The notes under the pieces: generated by a model
Databases searched by the model: none
What the model was told of the DNA's origin: nothing
What the model saw: only the letters and a program-made list of their open reading frames with translations
Position numbers and translations under genes: made by a program
Part shown: one piece after another, positions 25,084 to 32,566 of the stretch
How the letters are laid out: the number at the start of each line of letters is the position of its first letter
Numbering within the stretch: position 1 is the first letter of the stretch
DNA from: CAYVTD01 sp964577665
GTDB taxonomy: Bacteria; Bacteroidota; Ignavibacteria; Kapaibacteriales; UBA2268
Length of the DNA stretch: 39,301 nucleotides
Direction of reading: 5' to 3'
NCBI GenBank assembly: GCA_964577665.1
Contig: CAZOBD010000017.1
Span: 1-39,301, forward strand

Positions 25084-25156
25084 AGGACAGGGATGTCCTG
25101 CCTGCTAAAGGCGAGGATGCTTGATTTGCCTATATAAATGGCAGAGCAAGCATCCT
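25084..25156. terminator. Hairpin pair between convergent nrdJ and phosphoesterase genes
   Basis: AGGACAGGGATGTCCT (25084-25099) is a small stem-loop. A larger stem pairs AGGATGCTTGATTTGCC (25114-25130) with GGCAGAGCAAGCATCCT (25140-25156), 15 of 17 positions matching. On the + strand the stem is followed by a T-rich tract. The position between two convergent genes suggests a bidirectional terminator, though this could also be another interspersed repeat. Confidence 0.5.
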
Positions 25157-25182
25157 TGTTATTTTAAATCAGTAATATGACT

Positions 25183-26244
25183 TTAAGCCAGAAGTTTAAT
25201 TCTGGTAAACACGTATTCCAGACTTTCCCTCTTCAGGATGGCTTTGAAATAATCTGTGTCTTGGAACTGCTTTGATTTCACTTTTTTATAGTCCAGATAA
25301 CGCTTGCTTCTTTTCCTGTCGAACCAGTAAACAAGAGATACCTTCCCTTTTGATATTTCTATGCCGGTAAAACCTCTTTTGCCTATAACGCTGCCTGAGT
25401 TGAAAAGGCAGGGTATAAGCAGGCTTTCATCATATATACTGCTGCGTATGCTTTCGTCGCGGTCTGACTGCAAAAGATTTCTCAACTCATCTTTATGTTC
25501 TTTAATCCTATTTTCAATAGCATGTTTTTGTTTTGAATTAGCTTTGGAATACTTCCTGATAAGAGTTTCGATACGCATCTTCAAATCGTCGAATTTAGAC
25601 AACGATTCAAACAGAGGTCTATGTGTATGCCCTAAAATTGTAAGCAGCTTGTGGCTGCTTGCATACTGATAGGCGCGTATTTCAGTCAAAAACTGCTCGC
25701 GGTTAGACATAGAGAATGTCGGATTCTTAATGCCAAGAGGCCTTACTATATAGCGTACAAAAAGATAAGCAAGCATGTTGTACTGCTCGAAAATGCCTGC
25801 TGTCTGATGGCCGTGAAAAATAAAAATAGGATTGTCATTGTAGCTAAGCCTTACTGCCTTATGAGCTTTTTTATTCAGATCCGGAAATTTCACTCTGTTT
25901 AGATCATAGTCGTGATTACCAATTATTTTGCAGAGTCTGTCATCCCGGTCAAACTCTTCAAAGAGGTCATATAGTTTTTTCCATGCCGAATAGACATTTT
26001 TTATTTTAAATTTATACAGTTCTTCCACATCGCCGTTTAGAAATAGTTTATATTTTCTCTCATTATAATAATTTTGAAGGATGTAATAAAACGAATCAGA
26101 GTTTTGAAGAAAATCGTCCCGGCTGCTTCGGTTCCCCAGGTGTAAGTCGCTGAAGATAACAATTCTGTCGTTTTCGTCTATCCTTATGACAGGAGATTTA
26201 TGATATAATTTATCTAATATTTTAAAATACTGTTCTTTTCTCAT
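25183..26244 (-). CDS. Calcineurin-like metallophosphoesterase
   Basis: 353 aa from ATG 26244 (MRKEQYFKILDKLY); an earlier ATG at 26295 adds 17 residues unlike the family and is not preferred. The five metallophosphoesterase blocks are present in order: SDLHLGN, NGDVEEL, GNHDYDL, FHGHQ and LGHTHRP. The family binds two metal ions and cleaves phosphoesters; the closest relatives I can think of are UDP-2,3-diacylglucosamine pyrophosphatase-like and uncharacterised cytosolic phosphoesterases. A lysine-rich helical segment (about 245-285) interrupts the C-terminal half. Substrate unknown. No signal peptide. Confidence 0.85.
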   Translation of the reverse strand: MRKEQYFKILDKLYHKSPVIRIDENDRIVIFSDLHLGNRSSRDDFLQNSDSFYYILQNYYNERKYKLFLNGDVEELYKFKIKNVYSAWKKLYDLFEEFDRDDRLCKIIGNHDYDLNRVKFPDLNKKAHKAVRLSYNDNPIFIFHGHQTAGIFEQYNMLAYLFVRYIVRPLGIKNPTFSMSNREQFLTEIRAYQYASSHKLLTILGHTHRPLFESLSKFDDLKMRIETLIRKYSKANSKQKHAIENRIKEHKDELRNLLQSDRDESIRSSIYDESLLIPCLFNSGSVIGKRGFTGIEISKGKVSLVYWFDRKRSKRYLDYKKVKSKQFQDTDYFKAILKRESLEYVFTRIKLLA

Positions 26245-26424
26245 TTTTTCTTTTGGCTTTTTGCAATTACAAAATCCTTCAAAATTAAAAAACAATTTGA
26301 ATATTTGTAAGTAGTTTTATTCCTATATGCTTAATTCATAGCATATTAACATCTGATTAACCCCATCTTAACGTAATTATGATTAATCTTGAGTTATTAT
26401 CATTTTTGAAAAAAGAAGAATAGG

Positions 26425-26483
26425 AAAAGAAACATCCATGATTCGATAAAATCTCACAAGGGGATGATTATTTGAGAGTTAAT
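26425..26483 (-). repeat. Short interspersed repeat, AATCATCCCC family, copy 5
   Basis: On the minus strand this reads TTAACTCTCAAATAATCATC, then CCCTTGTGAGATTTTATCGA and ATCATGGATG. It is nearly the same as the copy at 25014-25068 but inverted. It lies upstream of the ankyrin-repeat gene and occupies the middle of the 26296-26582 gap. The rest of this gap is AT-rich with no clear promoter. Confidence 0.7.
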
Positions 26484-26582
26484 AAAATTAAACCAAAACA
26501 ACACGAATGAGAAAAATTTGTATAAGTCAAATAATTTCTTTACTTTCTTTATCAGTTGTTTACTTTAAAACAGAGCTTAGTC

Positions 26583-27350
26583 ATGAAAAATATAATAATA
26601 TCTCTATCGGGCATTTTCTTTCTGATAGTCGTTTCAGGAGCAAAAGGCCAAACACCCGAAGATGCTGTAAAAGCAATATACCTAAAAGAATACGACAAAG
26701 CCGCAGAAATAATCATAGGCGGAATAGACGTTAACAAAGAGGTAAGAGGCAGTTACCTCCTTAATGTTGCCTGCTACCGCGGTCATGCCGGGCTGGTAAA
26801 ACTCCTCATTGAAAAAGGGGCAGATGTTAATGCTGCCTCACGCGACGGAAGCACTCCGCTCATTTATGCCGCACGGGGCGATACCAACGGAGTAATTGTC
26901 AATTTGCTGCTTGAGCGCGGCGCCGATATTCATGCTAAAGTAGAAAGCGGCGCAAATGCCTTTCGGAGAGCAGCAGAAAATATCTGTATAAAGGGCTGCG
27001 AAGGAAGATATAAAGTGTTGAAGATACTCGCTGAACACGGCTCTGATATTGAAAATCCTCTGAACATACACGGTTTTGATAATTACACCGTTCTTATGAT
27101 GGCGGCAGGCTTAAAAAAACCTCAGCTAGTTGAGTTCTTAATAAAGCACGGCGCCGATATTAACAACGTTACCGGCGACGGGAGAACCCCCCTTATGGCT
27201 GCCTGCGAAGCGGGCTGCATAAAATCCGTAAAAATGCTTGTAAAAAACGATGCCAAAACCGGACTAAAAGACAATAAAGGAAGAACCGCCCTTCAAATTT
27301 CCGAAGAAGAAGGACATACGGAGATAGTAAACTTCTTGAAGCGCCATTAA
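26583..27350 (+). CDS. Exported ankyrin-repeat protein
   Basis: 255 aa from ATG 26583, which starts a good signal peptide (MKNIIISLSGIFFLIVVSGA, cleavage near AKGQ). The upstream ATG at 26556 would add nine residues and is not favoured. The rest is about six ankyrin repeats: the GHAGLVKLLIEKGADVNA, GSTPLIYAARG, NLLLERGADIHAK, QLVEFLIKHGADIN, GRTPLMAACEAGC and GRTALQISEEEGHTE segments follow the consensus. A likely periplasmic protein-protein interaction module; partner unknown. It is monocistronic. Confidence 0.88.
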   Translation: MKNIIISLSGIFFLIVVSGAKGQTPEDAVKAIYLKEYDKAAEIIIGGIDVNKEVRGSYLLNVACYRGHAGLVKLLIEKGADVNAASRDGSTPLIYAARGDTNGVIVNLLLERGADIHAKVESGANAFRRAAENICIKGCEGRYKVLKILAEHGSDIENPLNIHGFDNYTVLMMAAGLKKPQLVEFLIKHGADINNVTGDGRTPLMAACEAGCIKSVKMLVKNDAKTGLKDNKGRTALQISEEEGHTEIVNFLKRH

Positions 27351-27642
27351 AAATATCTTTTTCTTTTAAAGTTCTACTAATCTTGGGGAAAGCACAAATA
27401 TACTCAGTTGTTTAAAAAAGCTTATTTCTCATTCCCTAACCCCGATTTGAATGAATTTTTCGAACGAAACTCCGTTTAGATGTATTCAAACAGAGTATGG
27501 ATAGGAGGAAAAGAATTGTATTGAAAACAACTTGGTATAAGAATCTAGAAAAAAGCTCTCAATCTTATCTATGTATAAAGGCAAGAGTATTCAGCTTAAT
27601 AACTAAATCTCAAATGAACAATTCGGGACTAATAAATCTATA
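27351..27642. other. Intergenic gap with a decayed palindromic repeat
   Basis: This 292-base gap holds the decayed CATTCCCAAACTCCG-type copy at 27428-27500. The remainder is AT-rich and shows no gene, promoter or RNA that I can recognise. Confidence 0.5.
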
Positions 27643-28110
27643 TTACTCTCTTCTTCCTGTTGTATGACTTATTAGCAAAGCGTCTTCGGTCTTACAGTCT
27701 TTTTGGGCTTCTTCGCAGTATTTGAGAATGCGGTTTTTAATCTCATCGGTAAAGACACTCTTATCCAAATTATTATAAAGTGCTGCGTAAGTTCTTATAA
27801 GCCTGTAAAATGCCTCAGCGCCTGTAGTGGAAGGGCTTATATATCTGAAAAAAGACTCTACTTTTTCAAAGCCGACATCTTTCATGTATTTTGGAAGAAG
27901 TGTTGATATTCTGGGATGTGAACCAAACTTTACATAAAACTCAAGTTCCTTTTGCCTGAACAGCTTCCAGTCCTCATTTTCGCTGAAAAGCTCGTCTATG
28001 TAATATTCGGTAATCACTAATATGCCATCTTTCTTTAGCCTTCTGGATGCTTCATTTATAAAAAAAGGAACATCAGGCATATGCTCTACGGCAAAGCGTG
28101 CATGGATCAT
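27643..28110 (-). pseudogene. Truncated SAM-dependent methyltransferase (C-terminal remnant)
   Basis: 155 aa open frame. It begins in the middle of a class I methyltransferase fold: MIHARFAVEHMPDVP corresponds to the strand-4 region (usually D-h-V-x-x-x-x-x-L-x-H), followed by LKKDGILVITEY (strand 5). The SAM-binding motif I region (DxGxGxG) is missing. The two codons before the ATG still encode Tyr-Asp, as the family would, but the next one is TAA. The bases beyond 28117 show no methyltransferase sequence in any frame. I read it as the 3' remnant of a deleted gene. Without motif I, activity is unlikely. Confidence 0.7.
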
Positions 28111-28156
28111 GTCATATTACTAATTTTTCTGTTAAATTCTAACTAGAATATTTTTG

Positions 28157-28250
28157 ATTCTATCTAAAAATAGTTGGCAATAAATATGATTAAGTATTAA
28201 CGAAATTGTAGAAATTAAAAATAACACCGGCTTTTAGTCGGGGCTATTAA
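28157..28250 (+). repeat. ATAGTGGGTAAAA...CCCCGAC interspersed repeat, copy 1
   Basis: CTATCTAAAAATAGTTGGCA, then a stretch ending TTGTAGAAATTAAAAATAAC and CGGCTTTTAGTCGGGGCTAT. It aligns along its length with the minus strand of 29962-30054 and with 29752-29813. It occupies the gap where the 5' end of the methyltransferase gene should be. Confidence 0.6.
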
Positions 28251-28331
28251 TAATGAAATTTAATGTTTGTAGCCGCTATAAATGGGTAAGAACCATAATC
28301 TTTTCTCTTAAACTACGTTCATAGTTAAAAT

Positions 28332-28350
28332 TATATTTTTAAAAGGAGAT
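28332..28350 (+). promoter_or_regulatory. Ribosome binding site and AT-rich -7-like element of the DUF4139 gene
   Basis: AAAAGGAGAT (28341-28350) lies 4 bases before the ATG at 28355, a clear Shine-Dalgarno sequence. TATATTTT just upstream is one base off TAnnTTTG but sits too close to the start to be a sure promoter, so only the RBS is well supported. Confidence 0.5.
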
Positions 28351-28354
28351 AATC

Positions 28355-29713
28355 ATGAAAAAATCACTCATTATATTAATTGTTCTATTCATAAGCGCTT
28401 ATGAACTGCACAGCGAAGAGAATAATCAGAAAAGCGTAAGCGTAACCGTTTACAATGAGAATCTCGGTGTGGTAAAAGACCTCCGCGGGTTCGACATGAA
28501 GGAAGGCGTTTCCGAAATAGAAGTTACCGGCGTTGCAAGCAGAATTAAACCTACGACCGTACACGTGAAAATGAACGGCAGCGTGCTCGAGCAGAACTAC
28601 CGCTATGACCTCGCAGATATGGATGCGGTTTTACAAAGGTACATTGACCGTGAAATCACGCTTATAGGGGAAAATGACACGTTCAGCGGGCGGCTGCTTT
28701 CGTTTAATAACAGCAAAATTGTGGTAGAACAGAAGGACGGCGGGGTGATAATGCTTCCCGATTATAAAGATTACAGGCTCGCTGCGTCGAAACTGCCTGA
28801 AGGTCTGCTCACTAAACCGACTTTGGCGTGGATTGTCGATTCCAGGAAGTCCGGCAGGCAGGAGGTGGAGATCACCTACCAGACCGAAGGCATGAGATGG
28901 TCTGCCGAATACGTGGCGGTGCTGAATGAGGACGACAGCCAGGCTGATGTGAACGCCTGGGTAACTATCGGCAACCGGTCGGGGGCATCCTACGAGGACG
29001 CAAAGCTGAAACTCGTAGCCGGCGATGTGAATATGGTGAAGGAAAAAGGTCTGCGCGGGCAGTTTTCCAATTTAGAATATGCAAGAACGGCTGACGGCGC
29101 CGGCAAACAGTTTGAAGAGAAGGAGTTTTTCGAGTACCACATCTATCATCTGCAGAGAAACTCGACCATAAGGAATAATGAGACGAAGCAAATATCATTG
29201 TTCGAGGCGGGGGATGTTTCCGTGGAGAAGAGATTTGTTTATAACTCGTCTGGCAATAATAATGAAAACGGCAAACCCGGCGTTTACATAGAGTTTGCAA
29301 ATTCAGAAAAGAATAATTTGGGAGTCCCAATGCCCAAAGGGAAATTCCGCCTGTACAAATCAGACGGCGGCGATGTGGAATTTATCGGCGAGGACGAAAT
29401 AGACCACACGCCCCGCAGCGAAAAAGTAAAGCTGAGGGTCGGCGATGCTTTCGACATAAGAATAGACGAAAAGATTGTGGAAACAAAGAAGCTGGGGCGC
29501 TCCTTATGGGAAAATACTTATGAAATCACCGTTAAAAACCGCAAAAAGGAAACCGCGGCGGTTTACATAGACAGAAATCTATATTCAGATTGGGAAGTGC
29601 TTGAAACAAACATAGATTTTGAGAAGGTAAATGCCTTCAAAATCCGCTTCAAAGTGGATGTGTCTGCCGGAGAAGAAAAAACGCTGACGTATAAAGTAAG
29701 GTTTAGTAATTAA
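28355..29713 (+). CDS. DUF4139 domain protein
   Basis: 452 aa. The signal peptide is MKKSLIILIVLFISAYELHS. The mature protein opens with VTVYNENLGVVKDLRGFDMK, continues with VASRIKPTTVHV and EQNYRYDLADMDAVLQRYID, and ends with conserved beta-rich segments (YEITVKNRKKETAAVYIDRN, TLTYKVRFSN). These are standard features of DUF4139, a widespread exported family without a known biochemical role. It is monocistronic, has a strong RBS, and is flanked by palindromic repeats on both sides. Confidence 0.88.
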   Translation: MKKSLIILIVLFISAYELHSEENNQKSVSVTVYNENLGVVKDLRGFDMKEGVSEIEVTGVASRIKPTTVHVKMNGSVLEQNYRYDLADMDAVLQRYIDREITLIGENDTFSGRLLSFNNSKIVVEQKDGGVIMLPDYKDYRLAASKLPEGLLTKPTLAWIVDSRKSGRQEVEITYQTEGMRWSAEYVAVLNEDDSQADVNAWVTIGNRSGASYEDAKLKLVAGDVNMVKEKGLRGQFSNLEYARTADGAGKQFEEKEFFEYHIYHLQRNSTIRNNETKQISLFEAGDVSVEKRFVYNSSGNNNENGKPGVYIEFANSEKNNLGVPMPKGKFRLYKSDGGDVEFIGEDEIDHTPRSEKVKLRVGDAFDIRIDEKIVETKKLGRSLWENTYEITVKNRKKETAAVYIDRNLYSDWEVLETNIDFEKVNAFKIRFKVDVSAGEEKTLTYKVRFSN

Positions 29714-29751
29714 GCTTTATGCTAATATTCTAAAAAATATGGTTCATCCAG

Positions 29752-30054
29752 ATTTATAGTGGGTAAAAATATTGGTTTCCTATATTAATAGCCCTGCCTT
29801 TTAAGGCAGGGTACCGTACTGAAATTTTTAAATGCTATGGGCTTTAGCCAAATATCCGCTCTTTTTTTTGTAAATGAAAGTTATATCAGAAAATTACCGT
29901 TAATAGCCATTTTTGAAAAGAATAATATTTGGGCTAAAGCCTAATTGATTATATTTCTTTAACCCCGACCTAAAGGTCGGGGCTATTCTTACTTTCTACC
30001 AATTCAATAATACTTATCATTTTTTTACCCACTATTTTTAAGATAGAGCCAAAA
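29752..30054. repeat. About 300-bp nested inverted-repeat element
   Basis: The outer arms are ATTTATAGTGGGTAAAAATA (29752-29771) and, inverted, the TTTTTTACCCACTATTTTTA region (30018-30040). Inside, TAGCCCTGCCTTTTAAGGCA (29789 on) mirrors ACCCCGACCTAAAGGTCGGG (29962 on), and GGGCTTTAGCCAAATAT (29840 on) mirrors ATATTTGGGCTAAAGCC (about 29926 on). The arms match the repeat at 28157-28250. No ORF is inside. It could be a MITE or two head-to-head repeats. It fills most of the gap between the DUF4139 gene and tacT. Confidence 0.65.
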
Positions 30055-30066
30055 ATATTAAGTTTC

Positions 30067-30573
30067 TTATTTGAATAGCTTCTTAATAGTCATCATGGAT
30101 ATAAACATTTTTTTGCTGCCCGGTAACAATGTAAAACCGTATTTTTCATAAAATTTTACGGAATTTTCATCTATTGGATCAACTATAACTGCTATAGAAC
30201 CGATACTTTTATCTGCAACATTAAAGCATCTTTTTAAAGCATCAATAAGAAGAAGTTCGCCAATTCCCTGCCCTTTATTATTATTACTTACGGCGAGCCT
30301 TCCTAAGAGAGTTACGGGAAGATTTTCATAAGTTTTTATATACTTTTTTCTAAATTCCCCAGGTATCAAGTTTCTGTGGATACTTGCACTTGATAATGTA
30401 TAGAACCCCTTTATTGAAACGGAGTCCTCACTTAAAACAAAGCATGCCGCAAGCTTTCTTTTTACATCTTGTCCGGCTATCTTGTGTAAATAGAAATCAA
30501 GTATTTTATTACCGCAGCTAAATTCATTTCTATTATGAGTCTTAGAAAGAAGCTCAGTAACATATTGTTTCAT
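30067..30573 (-). CDS. GNAT acetyltransferase toxin (TacT/AtaT type)
   Basis: 168 aa. The N-terminus (KTHNRNEFSCGNKILDFYLH) is that of toxin GNATs paired with DUF1778 antitoxins. The acetyl-CoA loop is visible as NNKGQGIGELLL after VTLLGRLAVS, and the C-terminal KFYEKYGFTLLPGSKKMFI contains the Tyr expected to act in acetyl transfer. Known relatives acetylate the amino group of aminoacyl-tRNA and stop translation. It overlaps the antitoxin gene by 4 bases. The pair is more AT-rich than the flanking genes, a hint of horizontal arrival. Confidence 0.9.
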   Translation of the reverse strand: MKQYVTELLSKTHNRNEFSCGNKILDFYLHKIAGQDVKRKLAACFVLSEDSVSIKGFYTLSSASIHRNLIPGEFRKKYIKTYENLPVTLLGRLAVSNNNKGQGIGELLLIDALKRCFNVADKSIGSIAVIVDPIDENSVKFYEKYGFTLLPGSKKMFISMMTIKKLFK

Positions 30574-30839
30574 TCTTCCAAAGCCTTATTATATCTTGCC
30601 AATGCTTTTTCAAGATTTTTGCAGGGTTCGATCTTGCTTATTAAAGTATCAAAAAAAATTTTTTTGTCTCTTTCAGATATTAGAATATCATTATAATCAT
30701 CAACTATCTTTTTCGCTTTTTCCTTTGCCGAAGTAATAACGAATTCACTCAGAGTTTTAAAACCACCTAATCTGGCGGCATATTCAAAAAATTCTTTTTG
30801 TTCCTTTGGCAGTGTGGTATCAAATCTTGCTTTTTCCAT
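30570..30839 (-). CDS. DUF1778 ribbon-helix-helix antitoxin
   Basis: 89 aa. ARFDTTLPKEQKEFFEYAAR forms the ribbon-helix-helix DNA-binding half. The C-terminal half (SERDKKIFFDTLISKIEPCK) is the toxin-wrapping helix typical of TacA/AtaR. The arrangement antitoxin-toxin with a 4-base overlap is standard. A 25-base palindrome lies 33 bases before the start codon and is a probable autoregulatory operator. Confidence 0.88.
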   Translation of the reverse strand: MEKARFDTTLPKEQKEFFEYAARLGGFKTLSEFVITSAKEKAKKIVDDYNDILISERDKKIFFDTLISKIEPCKNLEKALARYNKALEE

Positions 30840-30871
30840 AATATCCCTTTAGAATATTTCTAATTATCAAT

Positions 30872-30896
30872 AATATACGGAATAATTCCGAATATT
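30872..30896. promoter_or_regulatory. Palindromic operator of the tacAT-type operon
   Basis: The 25-base site has arms AATATACGGAAT and ATTCCGAATATT around one central base, with a single mismatched pair per arm. It sits just upstream of the DUF1778 gene, where an RHH antitoxin would bind to repress its own operon. Confidence 0.65.
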
Positions 30897-30918
30897 ATAA
30901 AAAGAATTTTGAATAATT

Positions 30919-32334
30919 TTAATTATCCCTTGTGCCGATGAACTTCTGATATGCCAGCAAGCCTATGATACATACTATGCCGATGCCGCTGAATAGCAGC
31001 CAAAGTTCGGATGTGTTGGCATGTTCAGAGACTATTGCTTTTTCCAGACCGATTTTTTCTGCGGCTTCGAGCGCTTCGGCTATCTGCACGTCTGCGGCAA
31101 GTTTTATGTCAGCTCCCGATGCGGCTATTTTTTGCCGGATGAAGCCTATCATAGGCCAGTCGATAAAGCGAAGATAAAGGAATGCTCCTAAATATCCGCC
31201 GATAAAGGATCCGAACACCCCGTACAAAAATCCGAATCCCATGTAGGTTGCTTTTTTATCAGGCGGCGCTATCAAGCCGAGATAAGAGATAAACTTCGGA
31301 TGGGCGGTCATTTCTCCGATTGAGAAGATAATAATACCTGCCATGAAGACCCAAATACTGGCACTTAATGAAAGGATAGCCATGCCGATAGTGCCAAGTG
31401 CAATGCCGAAAACCATAGTCGGAAGGGCTTTGGTCTTGCTGACAATAGCTGAAATGAAAAGCTGAAGCAGAATAATTGTACCTGCATTAATTACCGTTAC
31501 ATGCTCTACGTCAAATTTCCATTTTTCCAAACCGGGTATCTGCTGTACGAACTGATTAAGCGGCTCTGCATCTACAAATGCCTTTACATACCACAATACG
31601 CTGTCGAACATCTGGAAATACAAAATCCAGAACCATGAATAAATGAAAATAAAAAGTATAAAGCGCCAGTCCATAAAGACAATGCCTACTTTTTTGAAAA
31701 TTTCTTTGATGGATTCCCACACGGGTTCTTTTTTGATTTCCTCGCGGGGCGGTTCTTTGTAAAGGAAAATGGTCGGGATAAGCATCAAGCCCGTGCCGAT
31801 AGCTGAAGCAATAATTACGTAACTCCAGTCTATTGCTTTTAAGACAGGAACTAATATCAACGGGAAAAGAAAAGCGCCGAGATTGATTGTCCAGTAAAAA
31901 ATACCGAAGCCGAGAGTAGAAGTGCGCTCGTCGGTTACTTTGGCTATAGTGCCGGAGATAACGGGTTTAAAAGTTCCGGCGCCTATCCCCATGATTACTA
32001 GTGAAATAAACACCATCGCATAGCTTTCCATCTGGGAGGTAAGGAAATAACCCGATCCGAGCAGACCGAAAGCCACCATAAGCGTTTTTCTATAGCCCAT
32101 TTTATCGGCAATAGCACCGGTTATGATAGGCAGGAAATAAAGCAGGGGCTGTATTGTACTTTTAATAATGCCTACCTGCTCCTTGCCAAAACCAAGCTCG
32201 TCGGTCATATAAACCGAAAGTACGCTCATCATGCCGTAATACGAGCCTCTTTCAAAGAACTCGAACATAATCGTTACCCAGTAGTTAAAGGGAAAATCCT
32301 TCAACCCGGCTTTTTTCTTTTTTTCTCCCGCCAT
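30919..32334 (-). CDS. POT-family (proton-dependent oligopeptide) MFS transporter
   Basis: 471 aa, 12-14 transmembrane helices. The first helix has EFFERGSYYGM, the ExxER motif that binds protons and peptide in POT transporters. MGYRKTLMVAFGLLG is the MFS loop 2-3 motif. Lys and Glu in later helices also fit the family. An unusual extramembrane stretch between the last two helices (about 395-440, KIAASGADIKLAADVQIAEA) is longer than in standard POTs. It probably imports di- and tripeptides. Transcription starts from a good Bacteroidota-type promoter 48 bases before the ATG. Confidence 0.82.
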   Translation of the reverse strand: MAGEKKKKAGLKDFPFNYWVTIMFEFFERGSYYGMMSVLSVYMTDELGFGKEQVGIIKSTIQPLLYFLPIITGAIADKMGYRKTLMVAFGLLGSGYFLTSQMESYAMVFISLVIMGIGAGTFKPVISGTIAKVTDERTSTLGFGIFYWTINLGAFLFPLILVPVLKAIDWSYVIIASAIGTGLMLIPTIFLYKEPPREEIKKEPVWESIKEIFKKVGIVFMDWRFILFIFIYSWFWILYFQMFDSVLWYVKAFVDAEPLNQFVQQIPGLEKWKFDVEHVTVINAGTIILLQLFISAIVSKTKALPTMVFGIALGTIGMAILSLSASIWVFMAGIIIFSIGEMTAHPKFISYLGLIAPPDKKATYMGFGFLYGVFGSFIGGYLGAFLYLRFIDWPMIGFIRQKIAASGADIKLAADVQIAEALEAAEKIGLEKAIVSEHANTSELWLLFSGIGIVCIIGLLAYQKFIGTRDN

Positions 32335-32381
32335 ATCTTCCTTTTGCCTTTTTTTATATTAATATTTACAAATCATTCCGG

Positions 32382-32412
32382 CAAATATAAGAAATTTCGC
32401 TGAAAGACCGAA
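32382..32412 (-). promoter_or_regulatory. Bacteroidota-type promoter of the POT transporter gene
   Basis: On the minus strand the -7 element is TATATTTG (complement of 32382-32389), 19 bases after a TTCG (complement of 32409-32412), one base off the TTTG -33 element. The spacing equals that of the 8098 promoter. The rest of 32335-32566 is plain AT-rich sequence. Confidence 0.6.
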
Positions 32413-32566
32413 AAAAGTTAATTTGAAAAAATCTTTGGATGACAAGAATTCAGGTTATGGGCTGTTTATCTGGATTAAATACAGTCCTGTTATAGGTGAA
32501 TTAACGGGAGTGCTTCTAAGTTTTAATGATTGAAAATAATTATTTTTTTTGATAATGATTCCTGTC

